5,983 bases of DNA from an uncultured Oscillospiraceae bacterium (lineage in GTDB: Bacteria; Bacillota; Clostridia; Oscillospirales; Oscillospiraceae). A program made the translations under genes and the position numbers. Below, piece after piece: positions 1-5,783 of the stretch. The notes under the pieces were generated by a model. It was not told the origin of the DNA, made no database searches, and saw only the letters and a program-made list of their open reading frames with translations. The DNA is taken from positions 1-5,983 of the forward strand of contig CAKTLG010000058.1 in assembly GCA_934572465.1 (NCBI GenBank), read 5' to 3'. Each line of letters opens with the position of its first letter. The first letter of the stretch is position 1.

Positions 1-3
1 TAT

Positions 4-95
4 GGTAAGGCGCTGCGACAAGCGGTCAGCCCTGTTAGTTAGGTAAACTCAAAATGAGAAACCGTCACTTGGCAGAGTGGCGGTTTCTGCTTTTC
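4..95 (+). ncRNA. predicted short antisense (antitoxin-like) RNA of locus 1
   Basis: Predicted untranslated RNA of roughly 90 nt; its promoter lies before the window edge and is not visible. It begins with GGTAAGGCGCTGC, the box that also starts three other predicted transcripts here. The 5' end can fold: GGCGCTGC pairs with GCGGT plus GCC around loop GACAA, with a CA bulge and two G-U pairs. After an AT-rich linker it ends at the hairpin 57-88 followed by TGCTTTT, a plausible intrinsic terminator. It converges on the 25-codon ORF 65-142 on the minus strand and is complementary to the 3' end of that mRNA. Its GTCAGCCC (25-32) is also complementary to the Shine-Dalgarno region of that ORF. This fits an antitoxin RNA of a type I toxin-antitoxin locus. 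Expression is inferred, not shown. Confidence 0.42.
57..94. terminator. bidirectional hairpin shared by two convergent small transcripts
   Basis: Arms 57-69 and 76-88 (GAAACCGTCACT / AGTGGCGGTTTC core) enclose a 6-nt loop, TGGCAG. One position is a U-G pair in the plus-strand RNA and an A-C mismatch in the minus-strand RNA. On plus it is followed by TGCTTTT; on minus by CATTTT. It can therefore end both the plus-strand RNA and the minus-strand small mRNA. The minus-strand ORF stop codon (65-67) lies inside the hairpin. Confidence 0.7.
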
Positions 96-142
96 ACGAT
101 GATCGTAACAGTAAACTGTTTGATATGGAACGTGATACGCAT
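65..142 (-). CDS. 25-residue peptide, putative type I toxin-like small ORF (locus 1)
   Basis: A 25-codon ORF too short for ordinary gene callers. It begins MRITFHIKQF, continues with a short hydrophobic beta-prone stretch (TVTIIV) and ends with a basic tail rich in Lys, Arg and His. The start is supported by AAAGGGG (complement of 151-157) placed 8 nt before ATG. The SD lies in a CCCC-GAAA-GGGG stem-loop that would hide it. A good promoter (TTGACA, 17 nt, TATCAT) lies upstream at 205-233 and the stop falls in the terminator hairpin. Promoter, sequestered SD, tiny cationic hydrophobic peptide, terminator and convergent RNA together resemble type I toxin loci such as par/fst. The hydrophobic stretch is short for a classical membrane span. 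I do not recognise the peptide family; it could instead be a leader peptide. Confidence 0.5.
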   Translation of the reverse strand: MRITFHIKQFTVTIIVKSRNRHSAK

Positions 143-150
143 GATGTCAG

Positions 151-162
151 CCCCTTTCGGGG
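151..162 (-). promoter_or_regulatory. stem-loop sequestering the Shine-Dalgarno of the 25-codon ORF
   Basis: On the minus strand CCCC-GAAA-GGGG forms a four-pair GC stem closed by a GNRA tetraloop. The 3' GGGG is the ribosome binding site, 8 nt from the ATG at 142. Folding would block initiation, as is common for type I toxin mRNAs. Confidence 0.55.
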
Positions 163-204
163 AATGTGACCACCCGCCTGCCGTTCGTGCAGCGCCTTAC
201 CGCT

Positions 205-233
205 ATGATAACAGAATGCGCGGAAAATGTCAA
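205..233 (-). promoter_or_regulatory. SigA-type promoter for the locus 1 small ORF transcript
   Basis: Reading the minus strand: TTGACA (228-233), 17-nt spacer, TATCAT (205-210). The expected start near 198 falls at the first bases of the AAGGCGCTGC box. It points away from the lipoprotein gene at 327 and drives only the small locus. Confidence 0.7.
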
Positions 234-268
234 TTTTCGAAGAATCGGGAACAAAACGGGAAAAACCG

Positions 269-297
269 TAGTCAAAAGAGATAGGGTCTGCTATAAT
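269..297 (+). promoter_or_regulatory. promoter of the deacetylase lipoprotein-cdd unit
   Basis: Perfect -10 TATAAT at 292-297 with an extended TGC directly before it, and a weak -35 TAGTCA (269-274, 4 of 6) at 17-nt spacing. The predicted start near 304 leaves a leader of about 23 nt. AAGGAGG (312-318) sits 8 nt before the ATG at 327. Confidence 0.7.
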
Positions 298-326
298 GGC
301 GGACGAGAGAGAAGGAGGAATGCGAT

Positions 327-1607
327 ATGAAACGATTTTTTGCGCTGCTGCTGTGCCTTGCGATGGCGCTGGCGCTTTTTGCGGGCTGCGGCCAGCAGAA
401 GGAGGACACATCGAACGGCGATGCGCCGCCGGTCGACGAGCAGACGCCTGAGGACGGCGCGGACGCGCCGGACGACGGCGAGGCGGCGGGCGATCCCTAC
501 GACGCGGTGCGCAATTACTGGTCGGGGGATCAGCTGACGCAGGCGTGGGGGCCGGAGCAGGTGGTGGAGCACCTCTTTTTCCACCCGATCATCGCGTATC
601 CGCAGTGGGCCTTCCACGACTGTGCGGCGTCGCAGGATCAGCGCTACGGGCTGGACGACTGGATGGTCACGGTGGACGAGTACAACAAGATTTTGCAATC
701 CGTTTACGAGCGCGGGTACATCCTCGTTGCGATGGAGGACGTCTGGAGCGAGGTGACGGACGAGTCCGGCACGCATATGGTGCGCAACACGCTGATGCTG
801 CCCGAGGGCAAAAAGCCGCTCATCATCAGCTTTGACGACGTGAACTACTATCCGTATATGCTCGAGGAGGGCTTTACGAGCAAGCTCGTCATCGGCGAGG
901 ACGGCGAGGTATGGGCTGAGTGCACCGATCCCTATACGAACGAGACGTTTTTGACCAAGGAGCTTGACGCGACGCCGATTTTGGATCAGTTCGTGTACGA
1001 GCATCCCGACTTTTCGCTGAACGGCGCGAAGGCCATCTTCTCGCTGACGGGCTATCAGGGCATCCTCGGCTACCGCACGCAGGACGACCGCGACATCGCG
1101 CAGGACAGCCCCGACCGTCCGGCGTTCGACGCCTATCGCGCGAGCGAGATCGAGGCGGTCAAGCCGGTGATCGCGCGGCTCAAGGAGACGGGCTGGACGT
1201 TCGGCAGCCACACGTGGGGGCACATCCGGCTCGACACGAAGCCGCTGCAGACCGTTATCAACGACACCGAGCGCTGGGCCGACGAGGTCGGCTCGCTCGT
1301 GGGGCCGACGCAGATCCTGTTCTATCCGCACGGCGGCCGTCCCGACGGCGACGACTGGCATTCGACCGGCGAGCGGTTCCGGTATTTGCAGAGCCAGGGC
1401 TTCCGCATCTTTGCGAGCGTCGGCACCAGCTCGTTCAGCCATGTGAAGGAGGATATTTCGGCGGTCATCTGCGACCGTCTGCATCCCGACGGAACCACCC
1501 TGCGCGGCAGCAAGAAGGTTTTGAGCTGGTATGCGCAGTTCTATGACGCGAAGGACATTATCGACCTCGACGTGCGCCCCGATCTCGGCGTGCGCTGGGA
1601 TGAGTAA
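327..1607 (+). CDS. polysaccharide deacetylase-like (CE4/NodB) lipoprotein
   Basis: A 426-residue exported lipoprotein. Residues 1-21 are a lipoprotein signal with lipobox LFAGC (Cys21). An acidic, Pro/Gly/Asp-rich linker runs to about residue 57. Motif 1 of the NodB fold is SFDDVN (168-173), where Asp170 would be the catalytic base and Asp171 a metal ligand. Motif 2 is SHTWGH (294-299; His295 and His299 metal ligands). LFYPHGGR (331-338) resembles the motif 3 loop. Family enzymes hydrolyse N- or O-acetyl groups of peptidoglycan or other glycans, here outside the membrane; the substrate is unknown. The gap of about 120 residues between motifs 1 and 2 is much longer than in short NodB domains and suggests an inserted subdomain. 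The gene has its own promoter and a strong SD, and the cdd start follows 9 nt after its stop, so the two are probably co-transcribed. Family confidence is high; exact activity is inferred. Confidence 0.9.
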   Translation: MKRFFALLLCLAMALALFAGCGQQKEDTSNGDAPPVDEQTPEDGADAPDDGEAAGDPYDAVRNYWSGDQLTQAWGPEQVVEHLFFHPIIAYPQWAFHDCAASQDQRYGLDDWMVTVDEYNKILQSVYERGYILVAMEDVWSEVTDESGTHMVRNTLMLPEGKKPLIISFDDVNYYPYMLEEGFTSKLVIGEDGEVWAECTDPYTNETFLTKELDATPILDQFVYEHPDFSLNGAKAIFSLTGYQGILGYRTQDDRDIAQDSPDRPAFDAYRASEIEAVKPVIARLKETGWTFGSHTWGHIRLDTKPLQTVINDTERWADEVGSLVGPTQILFYPHGGRPDGDDWHSTGERFRYLQSQGFRIFASVGTSSFSHVKEDISAVICDRLHPDGTTLRGSKKVLSWYAQFYDAKDIIDLDVRPDLGVRWDE

Positions 1608-1616
1608 GGAGGAGCT

Positions 1617-2030
1617 ATGACGTTTGAAGAACTGAAGGCCAAGGCCGTCGCCATGCTGGACATGGCGTATGTGCCGTATTCCCACTTTCCTGTCGGCGCG
1701 GCGCTCGAGTGCGAGGACGGCGCGGTGTTCACCGGCTGCAACATCGAAAACTCCAGCTACGGGCTGACGAACTGCGCCGAGCGCACCGCGGCGTTCAAGG
1801 CCGTGAGCGAGGGGCACCGGAAATTCAAGCGCATCGTGATCGCGGGGCGCAGCGAGGACTATTGCTATCCCTGCGGCGCGTGCCGTCAGGTGCTCTATGA
1901 GTTCGGGCCGGACATGGAGGTCGTGTGCCTGAACAAAGACGGCGCGGAGAAGCATCTGCACATCAAGGAGCTGCTTCCCTATGGCTTCGACCAGACATGG
2001 CTGGACATCGACGAGCCGAAGGCAAATTGA
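1617..2030 (+). CDS. cdd: cytidine deaminase
   Basis: A 137-residue protein, normal for the small homotetrameric zinc cytidine deaminases that convert cytidine/deoxycytidine to uridine/deoxyuridine in pyrimidine salvage. NIEN (42-45) is the nucleoside-binding motif. CAE (Cys53, Glu55) and PCGAC (85-89; Cys86, Cys89) give the three-cysteine zinc site and catalytic glutamate of the tetrameric class. The early PYSHFPVGAAL segment is also typical. The SD AGGAGG (1607-1612) overlaps the upstream stop codon and is rather close to the ATG (4 nt), which suggests coupling to the lipoprotein gene. A strong terminator begins 3 nt after the stop. The protein is expected to be cytosolic, unlike its exported operon partner. 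Confidence 0.96.
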   Translation: MTFEELKAKAVAMLDMAYVPYSHFPVGAALECEDGAVFTGCNIENSSYGLTNCAERTAAFKAVSEGHRKFKRIVIAGRSEDYCYPCGACRQVLYEFGPDMEVVCLNKDGAEKHLHIKELLPYGFDQTWLDIDEPKAN

Positions 2031-2032
2031 GC

Positions 2033-2068
2033 AAAAAAAGGAGAGCGGCTGTGCCGCTCTCCTTTTTT
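2033..2068. terminator. bidirectional intrinsic terminator between cdd and the convergent lipoprotein
   Basis: A perfect 10-bp stem (GGAGAGCGGC 2040-2049, GCCGCTCTCC 2053-2062) with loop TGT. It has seven A on the left (2033-2039) and six T on the right (2063-2068), so it gives a U-tract in both directions. It serves cdd on plus and the gene ending at 2079 on minus. Confidence 0.93.
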
Positions 2069-2078
2069 GTCCTTTTTG

Positions 2079-3494
2079 TCAGAACCGCCAGCTCTCGATC
2101 GTCAGGCCGCCGCTGACGGCTGAGACCGTCAGCTCGCTCATCCCGCCGCCCTCCAGCGCGGGGACGGTATAGTGCGTGGAGCGGTCGCCGCAGGCGAGCA
2201 TCGTTCCTTCGCGGTCGGTCAGGGCGCTTTCGAGCGCCCCGCTCGTCGTCTCATGCGCGAGGGTAAAGCCGTCAGGCTCCGGCAGATAGAGCGCCAGATC
2301 GCCGCTCGTCGTCTTCGCGTCGAGCCGCAGCGCGCTTTTGGCGTAAAGCGTCAGGTCGCCGCCGACGGAGGAAAAGTCCGCCGCGCCGAAACGGCCGTTC
2401 AGCTCCGCTGCGCCGCTCGTCGTTTCGATCTCAACCTCCTCTGCATCGCCCGCAAGCTCGACCGCGCCGGAGGTCGTGCTCACGCTGACGCTCTGCCATG
2501 TGCCTTCGACAACGCCGGCGTTGCCGCTCATCGTCTCGATCTCCACCTCAGGGCAGCTCGCGCACATCACGCGCGCGTCGCCGCTGAGGGTCGAAATGTC
2601 GATCTTCCGCGCCGCGTCGGCGCTCACATGGGCGTAGGCGCTCGTGGTCTCGATGTCGACCTCTTCAAGAAGGCCGTCCTTGACCAGCTCCCACGGCACA
2701 TAGACGGTCAGATACTTCTCGCCGTCGAAGCGGTCGCTCTTCATAAAGCCGATGTGCAGCGTGTGGCCGTCGCTGTCCGCGTCGAGACGGAACGTCAGCG
2801 TTTCGTCCTCCGCGAGCATGCGATCCGACCGCTCGACCACGGTGATCCCGCCGATCTGCCCGAGGGCCTCGACGCTCACGCCGCCGCTCAGCCACGAAAT
2901 GTCAAGCGATTTGACCGGCGCTTCGCCGCCGAAGGAATAGGTCTTGCTGTAGGGCAGCTCCTCCGCTCCCGCCGCCTTCGTGCAGAAGGTGTAGGTCGCC
3001 GTGCCCTTATAATCCTCCGTGTCCCAGCCGGCATCCACGGCGTAGACGCCGATGCTCGGGCTCAGGACAAGGCCGTACGTCCCGTCCCCCTGTTGATCCG
3101 CCGTCATCGGTTCCGCCTTCGCCTCGGTATCGCCCCAGCACAGCTCATTCCAGAAGCGCACGGAGACGGACTGCGGCGCATGACCGCCGAAGTCGAGCGT
3201 CGCGGTGTAATAGCTCGCCAACGACACCAGGTTGGATATCGGCAGCGCGGGCGTGCTGTCGCGGTACATTTCGTCGAGCGGGTGCGCGCCGCAGGCGATC
3301 GCGCCCGAGCGCTGGCCGTTCCCAAGGTCATAGTCCCAGTCATAGATGCCGCCCATCGCCGTGACGTTCACGCCCTGCGCGTTCGTCACGGTCAGCTGCG
3401 GCGGCTCGGTGAGCACATCCTTCTTCGCGCCGCAGCCGGCGAGCGTCAGCGCCAGCGCCGCGCCCAAAAGCAGCAGCGAAAGACAGCGTTTCAT
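2079..3494 (-). CDS. DUF4097-type (adhesin-like beta-repeat) lipoprotein
   Basis: A 471-residue exported lipoprotein: MKR signal, hydrophobic core and lipobox TLAGC with Cys21. Residues about 30-190 form an unrecognised N-terminal domain. From about residue 195 there is a DUF4097-like region in which beta rungs carry [ST]-x-SG turns: STLSGD, ETMSGN, STTSGA, ETTSGA, SSVGGD, KTTSGD, ETTSGA and finally SAVSGG. The period is roughly 18-20 residues, as expected for a parallel beta-roll or helix. This family is common on Firmicutes surfaces; its molecular role is poorly defined. The start at 3494 is chosen because GGAGG (3503-3507) lies 8 nt before it and the signal peptide begins there. The longer frame to 3578 would start upstream of the predicted promoter. 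It is convergent with cdd and shares its terminator. No catalytic residues are seen. Confidence 0.85.
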   Translation of the reverse strand: MKRCLSLLLLGAALALTLAGCGAKKDVLTEPPQLTVTNAQGVNVTAMGGIYDWDYDLGNGQRSGAIACGAHPLDEMYRDSTPALPISNLVSLASYYTATLDFGGHAPQSVSVRFWNELCWGDTEAKAEPMTADQQGDGTYGLVLSPSIGVYAVDAGWDTEDYKGTATYTFCTKAAGAEELPYSKTYSFGGEAPVKSLDISWLSGGVSVEALGQIGGITVVERSDRMLAEDETLTFRLDADSDGHTLHIGFMKSDRFDGEKYLTVYVPWELVKDGLLEEVDIETTSAYAHVSADAARKIDISTLSGDARVMCASCPEVEIETMSGNAGVVEGTWQSVSVSTTSGAVELAGDAEEVEIETTSGAAELNGRFGAADFSSVGGDLTLYAKSALRLDAKTTSGDLALYLPEPDGFTLAHETTSGALESALTDREGTMLACGDRSTHYTVPALEGGGMSELTVSAVSGGLTIESWRF

Positions 3495-3530
3495 CACAGC
3501 ATCCTCCATTTCGTGTTTTCTGCATCTATA

Positions 3531-3557
3531 GACGTAATTTCCGTTCAAAAAGTTCCC
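3531..3557 (-). promoter_or_regulatory. ECF-sigma-like promoter of the DUF4097 lipoprotein
   Basis: On the minus strand GGGAAC (3552-3557, followed by TTTTTG) is separated by 17 nt from CGTC (3531-3534), which is followed by TATAG. This matches the general GGAAC-N16/17-CGTC pattern of extracytoplasmic-function sigma promoters. No good SigA pair fits here: the only TTGAAC/TATAGA combination is spaced 12 nt. The predicted start near 3523 gives a leader of about 29 nt. Confidence 0.55.
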
Positions 3558-3571
3558 GATCCGGCGAAAAA

Positions 3572-3600
3572 ATGACAAGCCTTCCCAAAGCGCGTGAAAT
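3572..3600 (+). promoter_or_regulatory. weak SigA-like promoter for the locus 2 small ORF
   Basis: ATGACA (3572-3577, 5 of 6), 17-nt spacer, TGAAAT (3595-3600, 4 of 6). It is weak on its own merits. However, the expected start near 3607 coincides with the first base of the AGGCGCTG box, just as at the other predicted promoters of this kind. Confidence 0.4.
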
Positions 3601-3661
3601 AACAGCAGGCGCTGTTGTAAACGGCGGTCAGCAAACCACCTTCCGAATGGAGGCGGTGCGA

Positions 3662-3757
3662 ATGGGAAAGAACCGGCGGGGCAGGCTCCTGCGGTTTATC
3701 ATGTACTTGATCATTGCCGTTCCGGTAATGGCCTGCATGACCCCGAAAGCGTGTTGA
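3662..3757 (+). CDS. 31-residue hydrophobic peptide, putative type I toxin-like small ORF (locus 2)
   Basis: A 31-codon ORF with a perfect ribosome binding site, GGAGG (3649-3653), 8 nt before the ATG. A basic N-terminus (MGKNRRGR) is followed by a hydrophobic segment of about 18 residues (9-26, LLRFIMYLII then AVPVMACM), long enough for one membrane span, and a short TPKAC tail. The stop codon lies in the hairpin 3752-3786. A weak promoter upstream and a strong opposing promoter downstream would make a small mRNA and an antisense RNA overlapping its 3' part. Size, charge pattern and RNA layout fit small membrane toxins of type I systems. The peptide does not resemble that of locus 1, and I do not recognise a family. 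In-frame ATGs at 3647 and 3572 lack a suitable SD. It could also be a non-toxic small membrane protein. Confidence 0.5.
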   Translation: MGKNRRGRLLRFIMYLIIAVPVMACMTPKAC

Positions 3758-3786
3758 CCGCTCGGCTGGTGCCCAAGCGGTCAACA
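3752..3786. repeat. 11-bp perfect hairpin at the end of the 31-codon ORF
   Basis: TGTTGACCGCT (3752-3762) pairs exactly with AGCGGTCAACA (3776-3786). Inside the loop GGC/GCC can add three pairs. On plus it is followed by TAGTAATATTTT, a poor U-tract, and on minus by no U-tract, so it is at best a weak terminator. It occupies the same position as the terminator hairpin of locus 1. Confidence 0.75.
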
Positions 3787-3841
3787 TAGTAATATTTTGA
3801 CTGATATCGAGGGCTGACCGTCATTGCGGCAGCGCCTTTCT
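3752..3841 (-). ncRNA. predicted antisense RNA of locus 2
   Basis: A strong minus-strand promoter (3848-3875) would start an RNA near 3841 reading ACAGAAAGGCGCTGC. It has the same 5' stem-loop potential as the locus 1 RNA, then ACGGTCAGCCCT, an AT-rich linker and the hairpin 3752-3786. It is antisense to the 3' region of the 31-codon ORF transcript. The 3' end is uncertain because the hairpin lacks a U-tract on this strand. Read-through would run antisense through the small ORF toward the lipoprotein gene. Confidence 0.45.
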
Positions 3842-3847
3842 GTTTTC

Positions 3848-3875
3848 ATTATACCATCCCCCGCCGCGTTGTCAA
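3848..3875 (-). promoter_or_regulatory. consensus SigA promoter for the locus 2 antisense RNA
   Basis: On minus, TTGACA (3870-3875), 16-nt spacer, TATAAT (3848-3853): both hexamers are perfect. No ORF with a convincing SD lies immediately downstream, so the product is most likely a small RNA. Confidence 0.75.
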
Positions 3876-3957
3876 GCGCAGTGAAAGGCGCCGCAGACCT
3901 TTACCCGCAGGGAGTATGCGGCATCCGTGCACGGCGCAAACAAATTTGAATCGTTTT

Positions 3958-4147
3958 TTGGCGCGTCACCGTCGCGGCATTACGATCCCCGCGCCCATTC
4001 AGACGCGCCAATCGTGCCGCGCACATCGAAACCGGCTCGCTTCATCCGCCGCTGGCGGCGCTTCGCCGATTTCGATGTGCGCGGCGATCTACACCTCTCA
4101 CTTCGCAAGTGCGCGAGCAAAGCGAGTGCGCGCAGCGGAGTGTATCT
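3958..4147. repeat. nested inverted-repeat element in a gene-free stretch
   Basis: From about 3880 to 4150 I see no credible gene. This part is packed with inverted repeats. TTGGCGCGTC (3958-3967) pairs with GACGCGCCAA (4002-4011). GCCGCGCACATCGAAA (4016-4031) pairs perfectly with 4070-4085, enclosing a GC-rich inner hairpin (CCGCC 4046-4050, GGCGG 4054-4058). CACTT/AAGTG (4099-4103, 4107-4111) and TGCGC/GCGCA (4110-4114, 4130-4134) follow. It resembles a REP/MITE-like intergenic repeat; no transposase is present and other copies cannot be seen in this window. Confidence 0.6.
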
Positions 4148-4186
4148 AAAAACAAAAGGCGTGGCAAAGCCACGCCTTTTGCGTTT
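4148..4186 (-). terminator. intrinsic terminator of asnS
   Basis: A 12-bp stem (AAAAGGCGTGGC 4154-4165, GCCACGCCTTTT 4169-4180, loop AAA) starting just after the asnS stop codon. On minus the stem ends in TTTT, then G, then TTTTT. It could also act on plus, where CCTTTTGCGTTTTT follows. Confidence 0.92.
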
Positions 4187-5581
<1,395 letters not shown>

Positions 5582-5647
5582 AATAATTTTTCCTTCCTTT
5601 TCGCGGACATGCCATGTTTTGTGCGGCTTCCACGGGATAATGCGCTT

Positions 5648-5676
5648 ATTATATGCTACTTTCCGTGCGATTTCAA
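5648..5676 (-). promoter_or_regulatory. promoter of asnS
   Basis: On minus, TTGAAA (5671-5676), 17-nt spacer, perfect TATAAT (5648-5653). The predicted start near 5641 gives a leader of about 60 nt. Its -35 is only 13 nt from the -35 of the divergent psuG promoter. Confidence 0.8.
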
Positions 5677-5689
5677 GCCTTTTCCTGCA

Positions 5690-5718
5690 TTGACTTTCCA
5701 CAGGGGCTATGCTAATAT
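5690..5718 (+). promoter_or_regulatory. promoter of psuG
   Basis: TTGACT (5690-5695), 17-nt spacer, TAATAT (5713-5718) preceded by an extended TGC. The predicted start near 5725 coincides with an inverted repeat that could be an operator. Confidence 0.75.
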
Positions 5719-5724
5719 TAAATC

Positions 5725-5755
5725 TTACCTCAAAAGGTAAACGTGATACTGTCAC
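5725..5755 (+). promoter_or_regulatory. inverted repeats at the psuG start site, possible operator
   Basis: TTACCT-CAAA-AGGTAA (5725-5740) begins at the predicted transcription start. A second, shorter repeat, GTGA (5743-5746) with TCAC (5752-5755), follows. The position suits a repressor operator or a 5' mRNA stem-loop. No regulator gene is visible in the window, so the role is open. Confidence 0.4.
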
Positions 5756-5783
5756 CTATTACTTTACAGGAGGAATTTTCATC

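Larger units (their letters stand above)
25..153 (+). repeat. 8-nt direct repeat GTCAGCCC (25-32 and 146-153)
   Basis: GTCAGCCC occurs at 25-32, inside the predicted plus-strand RNA. It recurs at 146-153, overlapping the complement of the small ORF's Shine-Dalgarno sequence. Convergent transcription across a direct repeat makes the two RNAs complementary there: GUCAGCCC pairs with GGGCUGAC, and a further G-U pair is possible. In the pAD1 par system direct repeats play this role; applying it here is inference. Confidence 0.55.
4..201. repeat. inverted box GGTAAGGCGCTGC bounding locus 1
   Basis: GGTAAGGCGCTGC at 4-16 is perfectly inverted at 189-201 (13 bp). The copies point inward, so two convergent transcripts would begin with the same sequence. 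Either full-length transcript could also pair its own 5' and 3' ends. Variants of the same box recur in the second small locus at 3607 and 3839. Confidence 0.75.
3607..3839. repeat. imperfect inverted repeat bounding locus 2
   Basis: The left copy AGGCGCTG...GCGGTCAGC (3607-3632) is inverted at 3811-3839, which reads AAAGGCGCTGC...ACGGTCAGCCC on minus. Similarity extends outward through GAAA-ACAG toward both -10 elements. The right copy closely matches the plus-strand start of locus 1 (AAGGCGCTGC, then CAA, then CGGTCAGCCCT). Confidence 0.7.

Noticed and set aside
54..284. 76-codon plus-strand ORF near the window start
   Set aside because: It has no convincing SD. It starts at the edge of the terminator hairpin and crosses the opposing promoter at 205-233. 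The 25-codon ORF on the other strand has better signals.
291..1961. 556-codon open frame on the minus strand opposite the deacetylase lipoprotein and cdd
   Set aside because: Arg/Ala/Val/Leu-rich translation without recognisable motifs. It lies opposite two well-supported genes; long antisense frames are expected in GC-rich coding DNA.
2240..2660. Recurrent GCCGCTCGTCGT-like DNA motifs that could suggest a tandem repeat or CRISPR array
   Set aside because: They are the codons of the repeated TTSG turns of the DUF4097 protein; there are no unique spacers of constant length.
2172..3575. 467-codon open frame on plus opposite the DUF4097 lipoprotein
   Set aside because: Low-complexity Arg/Ala-rich translation with no SD. 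It is the complement of a gene with a clear signal peptide, lipobox and repeats.
3545..3787. 80-codon minus-strand ORF across locus 2
   Set aside because: It starts inside the hairpin without an SD and has no domain-like sequence. It overlaps the better-supported 31-codon ORF on plus and the ECF-like promoter.
3883..3895. GAAAGGCGCCGCA, resembling the AAGGCGCTGC box
   Set aside because: Only a partial match containing the palindrome GGCGCC. No promoter or following CGGTCAGCCC is seen; probably coincidence.
5582..5641. T-box riboswitch in the asnS leader
   Set aside because: The predicted leader is about 60 nt and has no specifier-loop or antiterminator-like structure; a T-box needs far more sequence.
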